A stretch of DNA of 10,494 nucleotides from Chitinophagaceae bacterium (GCA_025362915.1 JANYEU010000274.1:1-10494), one strand, 5' to 3'. Numbered from the stretch's first letter, positions 1 through 8,372 are shown. Notes: generated by a model from the letters alone, not told the origin. Program-made: numbers and translations.

Positions 1-291
1 GGGTAGTTTTTCCTGAGTTGTACACCTTTTTCCATAAACAATAAAACGAAAGGAAGTGACTCATTATTTTATCCAGTTAATTATTTATAGAAAAAAATTA
101 TTGAAATCAGCGTGCCTAAAACATTATGAACGGGTGCTAAGGTAGAAGGTAAAAAGTGGAGTGTAAAAAATAAATCGAAGATAGTGTAAAGATATTATGC
201 AGAGAAGGAGGGGCTTTGATGTTACATGACTTGCGTTAGGGATTACATAAATAGCATTTGAACATTTCGCCTAGCTGACACTTGATATATA

Positions 292-345
292 TAACCCATC
301 TCCTAACCTCCTCCAAGGGTAGCCAAAAGGAGAGGACTTGACCCG
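292..345. repeat. Decayed palindromic intergenic element
   Basis: A pyrimidine-rich stretch (CTCCTAACCTCCTCC) is followed by a purine-rich one (AAAAGGAGAGGACTTGACCC). The arms TCTCCT (299-304) and AGGAGA (328-333) are exact inverted repeats around a 23-nt loop. The layout resembles the CCCCTAACCCC...GGGGAACTTGACC elements often seen between genes in Bacteroidota genomes, but this copy is imperfect. Assignment to such a family rests on memory of the pattern, not on a search. No T-run follows it, so it is unlikely to be a terminator. Confidence 0.35.
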
Positions 346-370
346 AACAAAATATATATTGCCTTTTTGC

Positions 371-409
371 AAGGGGGTTGATCCATTTATCGAATCAGCC
401 CCTTTTTAT
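371..409 (+). terminator. Hairpin with T-run, plus-strand terminator-like
   Basis: The left arm AAGGGG (371-376) pairs with CCCCTT (399-404). After a small asymmetric internal loop, TGAT (379-382) pairs with ATCA (394-397), enclosing an 11-nt loop. The stem runs directly into TTTTTATTT on the plus strand. On the minus strand no T-run follows, so it would act only on plus-strand transcripts. No plus-strand gene is visible upstream in the window, so what it would terminate is unclear. It also lies inside the weak 77-codon reading frame at 338-571, which argues against that frame being a gene. Confidence 0.45.
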
Positions 410-469
410 TTACATCTTAAAATTACATCGTCTCATAACCCTCCTTCATTTATTGATAACTACAATAGT

Positions 470-530
470 TGTACCTATCAAGTGGTATTATTGTACTTCA
501 CGGGTATAATCATGTACTTCATAAGTATAA
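470..530. repeat. Three imperfect ~21-bp direct repeats
   Basis: Units begin at 470, 492 and 513, each starting TGTAC(C/T)T and ending GTAT(A/T)A. Units two (492-509) and three (513-530) match at 15 of 18 bases, differing only in the central triplet. The first is more diverged and slightly longer. The 21-22 bp period is two helical turns. The third unit contains a perfect short dyad, TACTT-CAT-AAGTA (515-527). This spacing is what a repeated protein-binding site would show, but the array is short, AT-rich and lies downstream of the exporter gene, so it could be chance or decayed sequence. Confidence 0.35.
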
Positions 531-576
531 CAAGAGAGAGTATAAAGAGAGGCAAAGAACTCCACAATTAAATCTA

Positions 577-1812
577 CTAATATTCCATTTCTCGCAGTGC
601 CGGGGCCTTAAACCAAGTGGCAGTTACTATCATTAACGTCATACATCCTCCAAAGAAAACAGAAGGCACTACGCCTAATAGTTTGGCAGCTACACCACTT
701 TCAAATTGACCAAACTCGTTACTACTATTAATAAACATAGAGTTTACACTCATCACACGCCCACGCATATTGTCGGGCGTTTTTAGTTGTAATATAGTGC
801 CACGTATCACTACGCTGACGCCATCTACAAGTCCGCTTATCAATAGTGCGGTAAAGGAAATCCAAAATATTTTAGATAGGGAAAATGTGATGATACAAGC
901 TCCAAAAACGGCTATGGCATACATTAATTTCTTGCCTTGTCCACCATTTATTGGAAAAAACGTTAGGGTAATGATGATGATGACAGAGCCAATATCCGAT
1001 GCTGCGTTTAGCCAACCATAGCCAATGGGGCCAACATTCAGTATGTCTTTTGCAAAAACGGGTATCATGGCTACGGCCCCACCAAATAGTACGGCAAACA
1101 AATCGAGCGTAAGCGCACCCAATAATTCCTTTGTTTCAAAAACAAACCGAAGCCCTTCCTTCACACTTTCCCATGTTTTCTTTTCACTGATTTGTGCTAC
1201 GGGTGGTTTAGAAGGTAAACTATACAAAAGGCAGAAGCCTGTGGTTGCCAAAGTGGCAATTACTATTAAGGAGCCAGTATTACCTACGCCCGCAATTAGA
1301 AATCCAATGCTGGCATGACCCATAACAGAGGCGGATAACCAAGAACCTTGGTTCCAGGTTACTGCATTTTGTAATAAATCTTTAGGAACTGTGGTAGGGA
1401 GAATGGTATTGAAAACCGGGCTTGCAAAAGACCTTATAATGCCTGTGAGAAATATAATGATATATACAAGAAACACAATGGCGTGGGTGGTAAGCATTGC
1501 CATACTTATTTTGGTAGAAAGGATGGCTAACATTACTGCGGCCAATATATATAGACCTACGCCCAGAAGCATTAGTTTTCTTTTTTCACTGATATCTATT
1601 ATATGTCCAGAATATAAGGCAAGAGAAACAGCGGGGATAACTTCGCTGAGTCCAATAAGACCAATGGCAAATGGCTCGTGCGTAAGTTCGAAAACCCACC
1701 AGCCTACCAATGTGCCCAGCATGCGCAAAGCCATGATAAATAAAAACCTGCCTAATAAAAAATTCCTAAACTCGGGTACTTGTGGCGCTGCAAAAGCCTT
1801 GTGTTTTCGCAT
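577..1812 (-). CDS. MFS transporter, EntS/MFS_3-like exporter
   Basis: This is a 411-residue major facilitator superfamily carrier, full length for the family, predicted to sit in the inner membrane with about 12 helices. The loop between helices 2 and 3 carries the MFS motif A region (SGHIIDISEKRKLML, residues 68-82). A second landmark late in the protein (TPDNMRGRV, 345-353, then SSNEFGQFESG, 363-373) is typical of the EntS-like MFS_3 branch, whose studied members export siderophores or drugs. A cytoplasmic loop (about 200-220) separates the two six-helix halves. It lies 109 bp downstream of the GH5 gene on the same strand; no terminator is visible between them, so read-through is possible, but a separate promoter is equally likely. 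The substrate cannot be told from sequence. Nothing links it directly to the polysaccharide genes except position. Confidence 0.88.
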   Translation of the reverse strand: MRKHKAFAAPQVPEFRNFLLGRFLFIMALRMLGTLVGWWVFELTHEPFAIGLIGLSEVIPAVSLALYSGHIIDISEKRKLMLLGVGLYILAAVMLAILSTKISMAMLTTHAIVFLVYIIIFLTGIIRSFASPVFNTILPTTVPKDLLQNAVTWNQGSWLSASVMGHASIGFLIAGVGNTGSLIVIATLATTGFCLLYSLPSKPPVAQISEKKTWESVKEGLRFVFETKELLGALTLDLFAVLFGGAVAMIPVFAKDILNVGPIGYGWLNAASDIGSVIIIITLTFFPINGGQGKKLMYAIAVFGACIITFSLSKIFWISFTALLISGLVDGVSVVIRGTILQLKTPDNMRGRVMSVNSMFINSSNEFGQFESGVAAKLLGVVPSVFFGGCMTLMIVTATWFKAPALREMEY

Positions 1813-1921
1813 GTAGTATAATTATATTATAGATATAGTAGTAGGTAATTGATACCAATACTTATAATGTTAGGGGGTTTTGGTTGGATAGAAATGGCGA
1901 AGTTTGTTAAGTGAGGATACT

Positions 1922-3040
1922 TTATTCTTTTTTGTTAAGCCAATGATCCACTTCTTTAATCAGTTTTTTGTTACGTATCAATAGGCTAAACTTTTCGTCA
2001 AAGTCCCATAGTACCAATGGTATTTTCAAATTATCCAGTATAGAGGTAATGTCTTCCAGATAGTTGCGACGATATTTTTCGTCTGCAAGATTTATCACGC
2101 CAGATTCTGTACAGATAAGCGGCATATTTCTTTTTTTACATTCTTCTGCAATCTTGCGTAAGCGAACTGTTATATATTCTTTGGTGCCTTCTGCCGGGTA
2201 CTTGGCATAATCTTGTTCAATACCTGTTCCCATATATACCTTATCCAGGTCTGGCATTCTTCTTTTTTCATAAGGATAAGGTATATTGGTAACATAAGTA
2301 TGGTCTTTTACCCATTCTGCTCCTTGGTGTGTAAAAATGTAAGGCTCATAAAAATGTATGGTATATAATATTTTTTCATCATTCAGTTTGCCAAGATCTA
2401 AAAGCTCATCAGCATTGTTGTAGTTTGTTCCACCAATTATATAATAGCGACTTTTTTCCTCCCATCTCAGTCCACTTACTATATAGTTAATATCATCTTT
2501 CCATCCAGATCGTTCTTCTGTTGGCTCGTTATATAATTCAAAGAATAGTGTTTCATAGCCCATTCCCCTAAACTTATTTTGCATTTGTTTCCACATCCAC
2601 ATAATACGATCTCTTTCAGAAAATCTATTATCGCTACCATAATAAACCTTTCCGTAGTGGTAAGTTATGATTAGCGACAGACCCAATTTTTCGCAGGTGT
2701 TATAGGCCTCTCCCACTTTATCAAGTAATTGAACTTTAAAATTGGAGGAGTTTGGCTGTAGATACATATCAAAAGCAACCGGTAATCTCACAGTTTTAAA
2801 GCCTAATTGTTTTATCAAATTTAGTTTTGGTGTAATGTCAGTTTTCAACAAATCTTCTGCTGGCTCCCAAGTGTGTTCCAGTAGCGATAAATTGACTCCT
2901 GCGCCTATATTTTGTATTATTTGTGGATTGGTAGAAGAGTTTGTTGCACACTTATCCACAGTGTTAGAAAATAAAGGGGTAATAACTAATGAAAATAAAA
3001 TGCATATTATCAATTTTGTATAAAATATATCTATTTTCAC
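1922..3040 (-). CDS. Secreted glycoside hydrolase family 5 (cellulase-like)
   Basis: This is a predicted endo-beta-glycanase with a GH5 TIM barrel. Numbering from the chosen GTG start, the sequence shows the conserved Arg in TVRLPV (R85), His in TYHYG (H128), the Asn-Glu pair in LYNEP (N171, acid/base E172), His and Tyr in IHFYEP (H229, Y231), the nucleophile in CTESG (E312) and the Trp in VLWDFD (W345). The catalytic set therefore looks complete. The N-terminus is a classical signal sequence (Lys-containing start, then LIICILFSLVITPLFS), so the enzyme should be periplasmic or secreted. GTG at 3040 gives a normal 25-residue signal and avoids overlapping the divergent kinase gene. An in-frame ATG at 3076 is a fair alternative, with an unusually long n-region; a still earlier ATG at 3145 would overlap the kinase by 71 bp and is unlikely. 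Beside a BcsB/GT2 operon, trimming or releasing the nascent glycan is the likely role, by analogy with BcsZ (GH8) in cellulose operons. Substrate is unproven. Confidence 0.88.
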   Translation of the reverse strand: MKIDIFYTKLIICILFSLVITPLFSNTVDKCATNSSTNPQIIQNIGAGVNLSLLEHTWEPAEDLLKTDITPKLNLIKQLGFKTVRLPVAFDMYLQPNSSNFKVQLLDKVGEAYNTCEKLGLSLIITYHYGKVYYGSDNRFSERDRIMWMWKQMQNKFRGMGYETLFFELYNEPTEERSGWKDDINYIVSGLRWEEKSRYYIIGGTNYNNADELLDLGKLNDEKILYTIHFYEPYIFTHQGAEWVKDHTYVTNIPYPYEKRRMPDLDKVYMGTGIEQDYAKYPAEGTKEYITVRLRKIAEECKKRNMPLICTESGVINLADEKYRRNYLEDITSILDNLKIPLVLWDFDEKFSLLIRNKKLIKEVDHWLNKKE

Positions 3041-3074
3041 AAAAAATTGAGAAATTGTCTCTTTAACCCCTGTC

Positions 3075-4451
3075 ATGCTAAATGATTTAAAGTTTTCTTT
3101 TGTAAATATAGACCAGGAAAGTCTATCCGCCGAACTTGGGGCCAAAGTAAAATATTATTCCAATGTGATACACTGGACATTAATATATTCTTTGCCGTTA
3201 TTTTGGTTATTGGATTATTCTTTTCTATCTAGCGAGTGGATTGTATTATTCTTCACGAGAATAGTTCTTGCAATTCTATGCCATTGTATATATATGTACG
3301 GTGGGTTGAGGAAAAATAATTGGGATAAAGAGATAACAATGGCATTTATAATAGGCATTAACACTGTGTTCTATTCTGTCATTTGTGCTGTTATCTCTAC
3401 CTCAGTAGTGCTTCCATACTTCTTGGTCTTTTCAATTTTCTTTTTGTTATTGAATATTACTGTTTTTTGGAAGCCAATATACTCTATCATACAGTGCTTG
3501 GTGGCGTACTTTTTAATAATGGTTCTTTATAGAATTTTTAATAAGTATTACGATTATCATATACTTATTTCAAATGGAGGTGGTATATTTTTTATCATTT
3601 CTTCCTTCTCAATATTGATAGGGTTTAATAGATACCAACTGACCAGACGTGAAATAGCCAAGAACATCATGATTGAAATGGCTAACAATAGGCTTATTGA
3701 TCAGCATGAAAAAATAACAGACCAACAAAGAGAAATCAACGAAGCAAATAGGCGATTGTCAAAACTAAGTGAATACAGGTTTAGTACATTGAATATGATA
3801 TTGCACGATTTCAGAAATTTCACTGGATCTATACAAATGTCTTTAGATTTACTCGGTCAATCAAACCATAATTTGACTGGAGAGCAAAACGAAATATTAG
3901 GTTACATAGGAGAAGGAAATGATAAATTAAAATATTTATCTGAAAAACTTGCCAATTCGACTGAAACAGATTCCACACAAATTGACTATAATTATACTCA
4001 AATTGATTTGGGTAAGGAAGTAGAGCAAGCAACGGTAGAATTAGCTGATGCAGCTATGATGAAGCAAATTAATGTGCAGCTTAATATTGATCCTTCATCA
4101 ACGGTGGTGTATCTTGATAAGATATTTTTAGATCAATTACTAGTTAAGCTATTGTCTAATGTTATTCGGTATGCTAGTAGTGGTACAGTATTGACTGTGC
4201 ATATGCACAAAATAGATAATAAGGCTGTTATTGATATAGCAAATAAAGGCAAGCTACTTGGCGGAAATAAACTTGACCAATTATTCAATGAAATTGACAA
4301 TGTTGAGGATGGAAAGGGAATGGTTGGCCTAAATACTTCAGGTTTTACTTTCGCAAAAACACTAGCGGAACAAATGGGAGGTAAATTAACATACAATAGC
4401 GATGAGAAAACTGGGAATTTCTATCGCTTAGAGTTTAATCTTTTTAAATAA
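3075..4451 (+). CDS. Membrane-bound sensor histidine kinase
   Basis: This 458-residue protein has about six N-terminal membrane helices (roughly 33-50, 54-72, 88-108, 112-131, 136-153, 167-185), a charged coiled-coil linker (190-232), a dimerisation/phosphoacceptor helix with H244 in LHDFRNF, and a C-terminal HATPase domain. The N box is SNVIRYA (N362). The ATP-binding glycine boxes are weak: the G1 region reads IANKGKLL (N390 in place of the usual Asp, second Gly lost), and the G2 region keeps only about one glycine of the GxGLGL pattern near 419-424. No PAS, HAMP or large periplasmic sensor is evident, so any signal is sensed within or near the membrane. Its stop codon abuts the ATG of the BcsB-like gene with no gap, strongly suggesting co-expression. 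No response regulator is in the window, so it is an orphan here. ATG at 3075 is the only good start seen. Confidence 0.85.
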   Translation: MLNDLKFSFVNIDQESLSAELGAKVKYYSNVIHWTLIYSLPLFWLLDYSFLSSEWIVLFFTRIVLAILCHCIYMYGGLRKNNWDKEITMAFIIGINTVFYSVICAVISTSVVLPYFLVFSIFFLLLNITVFWKPIYSIIQCLVAYFLIMVLYRIFNKYYDYHILISNGGGIFFIISSFSILIGFNRYQLTRREIAKNIMIEMANNRLIDQHEKITDQQREINEANRRLSKLSEYRFSTLNMILHDFRNFTGSIQMSLDLLGQSNHNLTGEQNEILGYIGEGNDKLKYLSEKLANSTETDSTQIDYNYTQIDLGKEVEQATVELADAAMMKQINVQLNIDPSSTVVYLDKIFLDQLLVKLLSNVIRYASSGTVLTVHMHKIDNKAVIDIANKGKLLGGNKLDQLFNEIDNVEDGKGMVGLNTSGFTFAKTLAEQMGGKLTYNSDEKTGNFYRLEFNLFK

Positions 4452-6494
4452 ATGAAAATGAGACTTAAGTTTATTTTTTCTTTAATGCTTGTTTTGGGTA
4501 TGATTGGTGCGAATGCACAATCCATACGTTCATTCGAAGCAATGGGATATGAGGATGCCGTCATCAAGGGGATTAATGGTTCTTTAACCTACTATCTGAA
4601 GATAAAACCAGATGATGATGTAAATAGGAGTAAGTTGATATTAAATATATCGGCCTCTCAAGTGCTAAATCCAAATACTTCTTTCATAGTAATTAGTGTG
4701 AAGGACTTGCCGGTATTTACCCAAAGAATTACTGTATCTCCTACAGATACCATGTTTAGGATTGAGATACCTCTAAATCAAACCGAAGTTCAACCTGATG
4801 GCAGGTACATCAAGATGAAGATATCTGCATCTATGAGTATTCATGAAGAGCAATGTAAGGATATTGATAATATCTCTTGTTGGGTAAGCATCAAGAATAG
4901 CTCTTATGTAAGTGTTGTAACGCAAGATGTTGTAGGATATCAACGTAGTCTTAAAGAATGGATTCAAGAGTTTACTTCAGTTTATACGCCTTCAAAAGCA
5001 GATTTGAGTGATTTGACTGCTGGAGGGTTGGTTTATACAATTTTAAAACAAGCTACACAGAAGGATATATATACAGGAACGTATAATTCTACTGATTCTC
5101 TTCCTTATGGAGTTGTTACGGGGGTAGCTGATAAATTACCATACTCTGTACGTCAGGTTATCCCTTCAATGGGTAAAGGGCAAGGCTTGATTTCATTGGC
5201 AAGGGTTAATACGGGTGGTGGTTTGCGAACAATAATGGTTGTTACAGGTGCTGATGCTGAAGGATATAATAAAGCAATTAATGCACTGACCAGTAATAAA
5301 AGACTTAATAGTGCATTTTCTGAAAAGATGCTTGTAGATGAAGCTGTGCCTAGTTATTCGAGTGTTGAGAATAAATCGCCATTAATAACCACATTAGAAA
5401 GCTTGGGTGGAACCCCTTCATTATTGGAAGGTATAGGCTCATTGAAAAGTAAATATATTTTCTCATTAACAGAATTCAATGCAATACCATCTAAACTTAC
5501 TTTTCACTTAGAAAGTTATTTCTCAAATTTACGTGAAGATGACAGAGGGTTTGTTAATATATATCTGAACCAGAATCTTGTTTACAGCGGTAACTTGGTA
5601 AATCGTACCAGTTTTATAGAAGATATTGAGCTTAAGCCATACATGCTTAGTAAATTTAATACGCTGGAAGTTGAATTCAGGTTCCATCCATACACAAAAG
5701 CATGCGAAAGCGGGTTTAGTAACTTCTTTGCATTTACTAACGTTAAAACCTCTACCTTAACGTTTGTTGGTGAGCAAGAAAATAAATTTTACAGTTTCTT
5801 CAACTTCCCTGCTGAGTTTAGGAAGGTTCCCACTAAAATAATTGTATCTCCAGCCTTACTTAGTTCCAATATCATATCTTCAATAGGTGAATTGTTCTAT
5901 CAGTTGAATGCACCTTTTAATGCAAATTATAATAGGATTATTGTTCCACCGCTTATTGCAACTGATAAGACCTCTATGGATGATTTGAAAGGCTTTAATG
6001 TTATTGCCTTGCTTAATAAGCTAGATCCATTTGTAAAGAACTTCTCACTTCTCCCTGTAAACTTTACAAAAGATTTTCAATTGTATAAGGATAATCAAGG
6101 GCAACTTAATTATTCAATCAACGATTTCTCAAACAGTGGTCTTGCACAGATATTTAAAGAACGCGGTAGCACTGTTTTAATGGTTACTTCACTTGGTGGA
6201 GACAGTGCAAATAAAGTGGCATTTGAAAGTGTGGTTAAAAATTTTAGTACCCAGCTTACTGAAATTGAAAGTAATGTTTGTATTGCCAATAGCAATGGCA
6301 AGAGTAACTATTTCTTCAAATTACCAGAGGATAATGATCTAGTAAGCTATAGAGGCGACACAAATGGCTTCCAAATATTCTACGAGAGGTATAAATGGAT
6401 ATTGTTAGGGTTATTATTAGTTCTGGTACTTCTAGCGTTCTTATTCGTTAGGAATAAGGTAAGAGAGTCACAAGAGACGTTTAAAGAATTATAA
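4452..6494 (+). CDS. BcsB-like periplasmic subunit of glycan synthase
   Basis: A 680-residue protein resembling BcsB, the periplasmic partner that BcsA-type synthases need to make and receive cellulose. A signal peptide ends at ANA (20-22). Next is a BcsB-type beta-sandwich (about 30-160) with the repeated pattern of an AxL-rich strand, NPNTSFIV, and a landmark CKDIDNISCW (135-144). A second copy of this module lies at about 335-440 with C418 in the equivalent ACESGFSN stretch, matching the internal duplication of BcsB. Between and after them are alpha/beta segments (160-330, 450-620). One C-terminal membrane helix (about 649-666) and a short charged tail anchor it, as in BcsB. It is slightly shorter than E. 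coli or Rhodobacter BcsB. ATG at 4452 directly follows the kinase stop; ATG at 4458 is also possible. The family name mentions cyclic di-GMP binding, but BcsB itself is not the c-di-GMP sensor. Confidence 0.85.
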   Translation: MKMRLKFIFSLMLVLGMIGANAQSIRSFEAMGYEDAVIKGINGSLTYYLKIKPDDDVNRSKLILNISASQVLNPNTSFIVISVKDLPVFTQRITVSPTDTMFRIEIPLNQTEVQPDGRYIKMKISASMSIHEEQCKDIDNISCWVSIKNSSYVSVVTQDVVGYQRSLKEWIQEFTSVYTPSKADLSDLTAGGLVYTILKQATQKDIYTGTYNSTDSLPYGVVTGVADKLPYSVRQVIPSMGKGQGLISLARVNTGGGLRTIMVVTGADAEGYNKAINALTSNKRLNSAFSEKMLVDEAVPSYSSVENKSPLITTLESLGGTPSLLEGIGSLKSKYIFSLTEFNAIPSKLTFHLESYFSNLREDDRGFVNIYLNQNLVYSGNLVNRTSFIEDIELKPYMLSKFNTLEVEFRFHPYTKACESGFSNFFAFTNVKTSTLTFVGEQENKFYSFFNFPAEFRKVPTKIIVSPALLSSNIISSIGELFYQLNAPFNANYNRIIVPPLIATDKTSMDDLKGFNVIALLNKLDPFVKNFSLLPVNFTKDFQLYKDNQGQLNYSINDFSNSGLAQIFKERGSTVLMVTSLGGDSANKVAFESVVKNFSTQLTEIESNVCIANSNGKSNYFFKLPEDNDLVSYRGDTNGFQIFYERYKWILLGLLLVLVLLAFLFVRNKVRESQETFKEL

Positions 6495-6518
6495 TTCGAA
6501 CAAAACTTAATCTGTTGT

Positions 6519-8372
6519 ATGGCTCAATGTGTGTTGCATAGAATGGCATTGGAAAATGCGTTTACTGAAGAAAAGATGGATGCTGTATTAAATATTGCAG
6601 ACATTTACAGTTATGCGCCCATAAAAGCAGCACTCAATTTCGGGTTCTTAATAAGAAGAGACTACTTAGTCTTTTTGGAGAATCATGATAAGAAAGTAAT
6701 AGATTTAAGAAATGAAGAACTAGATGAGATTTATATAAACCAATGCGATATATCTCACATGAACGCTTTCTTATATCTTCCATTAAGGAAGAATGAGAGC
6801 GGTGAATTATTAATCGCAGCGGCAGATCCTTTTGATCAGAAATTAATTACCAGTTTGGTGATTAAGTTTAAATGTAAGATTAAGCTAGTAGCGGCTTCAG
6901 ATCTGGATATAACGTGGTTGGCACACAAACTAAGGGGTGGCTTCTTCGTAAAGGAGGCTGTATTTAGTTTGATGAAGAAACATCCGGAAAGTTCTGCACT
7001 TATTACTTTTACTGATGCCCAGCTTTACTTCATTTTTGGGTTCATTGCCCTAACCATCTCTTTTTTAATTGTTTTCTTTAAGCCAACGTTTATAGTCATA
7101 AACCTATTATCCTCCCTTTTCTTTTTGTTTTCAATATTATTCAAATTATACTTGGCACTTACTGGGTCTAAGTCTGAGTTGCATTCCGTTGTTTCAAAAA
7201 GTGAGATAAAAGGGGTTAATGAACTTACGTTGCCTGTTTACACTATTCTTCTGCCTGTATACAAGGAAGATAAATTGATACGTAAGTTGATTTGGAATTT
7301 GAGAAGCTTGGATTATCCCAAAGCTAAATTGGATGTAAAGCTTTTAATTGAAGAGGATGATGATAAAACATTGAATGCGGTAAGAAATCTTGATTTCCCT
7401 GCCAACTTTGAAGTTATTGTGGTTCCATTTCACATGCCTAAAACTAAACCTAAAGCATGTAACTACGGATTGTATTTTTCTCGTGGTGAGTATCTAGCCA
7501 TTTATGATGCGGAGGACGTACCAGACAGTGATCAACTTAAAAAGGTTGTTTGTCAGTTCCGTAAGCTTCCAGAAGAGTTTGTTGTATTACAAGGTGCCCT
7601 GAATTATTTCAATAAGAATGAGAACATATTAACAAGGATGTTTACCTTGGAATACTCTTATTGGTTTGATTATATGCTTAGCGGATTGGAAACATTGGAT
7701 GTGCCGATTCCTTTGGGAGGAACATCCAACCACTTTAAATTGGCTACACTAATTGAACTTGGAGCTTGGGATCCATTCAATGTAACCGAAGATGCCGATT
7801 TAGGTCTTCGTGTTTTTGATAGGGGATTAAAAGTAGGGGTAGTGAATAGTACTACATTGGAAGAAGCCAATAATGAATTTTTTAACTGGATACGTCAGAG
7901 AAGCCGTTGGATCAAGGGTTACATGCAGACTTATCTGGTACACATGAGAAACCCTGCACGTTTGATACGTCAGGTTGGGTGGCGAGGCTTTTTTGGGTTC
8001 AACTTCTTTATTGGGGGTACATCCTTTACGTTCTTGCTTTACCCTATCTTGTTGGCATTCTTCGTCATTTACATGATTTTTAAATTTGCCTTCATCCGTA
8101 GCATATTTCCAGATTGGGTTTTGTACATCTCCATTTTCAATTTCGTTGCAGGTAATGTACTCATGATATATGTAAATATGTTGGCGGTATTTAAAAGACG
8201 TTATTACGAACTAATATTATTTGCCATACTTAATCCCATCTATTGGCTTATGCACTCACGTGCTGCTTATATGGGTTTATGGCAGTTGATTACCAAGCCG
8301 TTTTATTGGGAAAAAACAAATCACGGTTTAAGTAAATTATCATCCACTAGTGCGGTAGTAACTCCAGAATAA
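6519..8372 (+). CDS. Processive GT2 synthase with N-terminal T2SSE_N/MshEN-like domain
   Basis: This 617-residue inner-membrane glycosyltransferase should polymerise a beta-glycan from a nucleotide sugar and thread it outward. Residues about 15-140 look like a T2SSE_N (MshEN-type) domain. Two helices follow (168-187, 190-211), then a GT-A domain (about 238-475) with EEDDD (278-282), DAED (330-333), TED (423-425, likely catalytic base) and the QxxRW motif of processive enzymes (Q460-W464, QRSRW). Three or more helices follow (about 497-523, 533-557, 564-590), then a family-like tail (ITKPFYWEKTNHG). Stretches such as IPLGGTSNHF and NVTEDADLGLR match the COG1215 branch that includes E. coli NfrB, whose MshEN domain lies at the other end. 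There is no PilZ domain, unlike BcsA. The gene starts 24 bp after the BcsB-like gene and overlaps the next by one base. The polymer is unknown; cellulose is not assured. ATG at 6543 is an alternative start. Confidence 0.88.
   Translation: MAQCVLHRMALENAFTEEKMDAVLNIADIYSYAPIKAALNFGFLIRRDYLVFLENHDKKVIDLRNEELDEIYINQCDISHMNAFLYLPLRKNESGELLIAAADPFDQKLITSLVIKFKCKIKLVAASDLDITWLAHKLRGGFFVKEAVFSLMKKHPESSALITFTDAQLYFIFGFIALTISFLIVFFKPTFIVINLLSSLFFLFSILFKLYLALTGSKSELHSVVSKSEIKGVNELTLPVYTILLPVYKEDKLIRKLIWNLRSLDYPKAKLDVKLLIEEDDDKTLNAVRNLDFPANFEVIVVPFHMPKTKPKACNYGLYFSRGEYLAIYDAEDVPDSDQLKKVVCQFRKLPEEFVVLQGALNYFNKNENILTRMFTLEYSYWFDYMLSGLETLDVPIPLGGTSNHFKLATLIELGAWDPFNVTEDADLGLRVFDRGLKVGVVNSTTLEEANNEFFNWIRQRSRWIKGYMQTYLVHMRNPARLIRQVGWRGFFGFNFFIGGTSFTFLLYPILLAFFVIYMIFKFAFIRSIFPDWVLYISIFNFVAGNVLMIYVNMLAVFKRRYYELILFAILNPIYWLMHSRAAYMGLWQLITKPFYWEKTNHGLSKLSSTSAVVTPE

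Larger units (their letters stand above)
1..576. other. Gene-poor region at left edge
   Basis: No coding region can be supported here. A 77-codon plus-strand frame (338-571) has no recognisable domain, has an ordinary leader, and contains both the terminator-like hairpin and the direct repeats, so it is not called. On the minus strand an ATG at 33-35 opens a frame that runs off the left edge after 11 codons, too short to judge. The rest is AT-rich with scattered stops in all frames. Confidence 0.6.

Noticed and set aside
1..35. A minus-strand ATG (at 33-35) opening a frame that leaves the window, possible start of another gene
   Set aside because: Only 11 codons are visible and no promoter or domain supports it.
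3..44. A plus-strand frame entering from the left edge and ending at a TAA, possible gene 3' end
   Set aside because: Fourteen codons or fewer with no recognisable content; open frames of this length occur by chance.
338..571. A 77-codon plus-strand reading frame
   Set aside because: It has no domain or signal, spans a terminator-like hairpin and the direct repeats, and its composition matches the surrounding non-coding DNA.
770..1816. Several plus-strand frames of 83-141 codons opposite the exporter gene
   Set aside because: They are antisense shadows of a well-supported MFS gene and show no domain.
6519..8372. Calling the synthase BcsA (cellulose synthase)
   Set aside because: It lacks a PilZ domain and its motifs and N-terminal domain fit the NfrB-like COG1215 branch better; the product cannot be named as cellulose.
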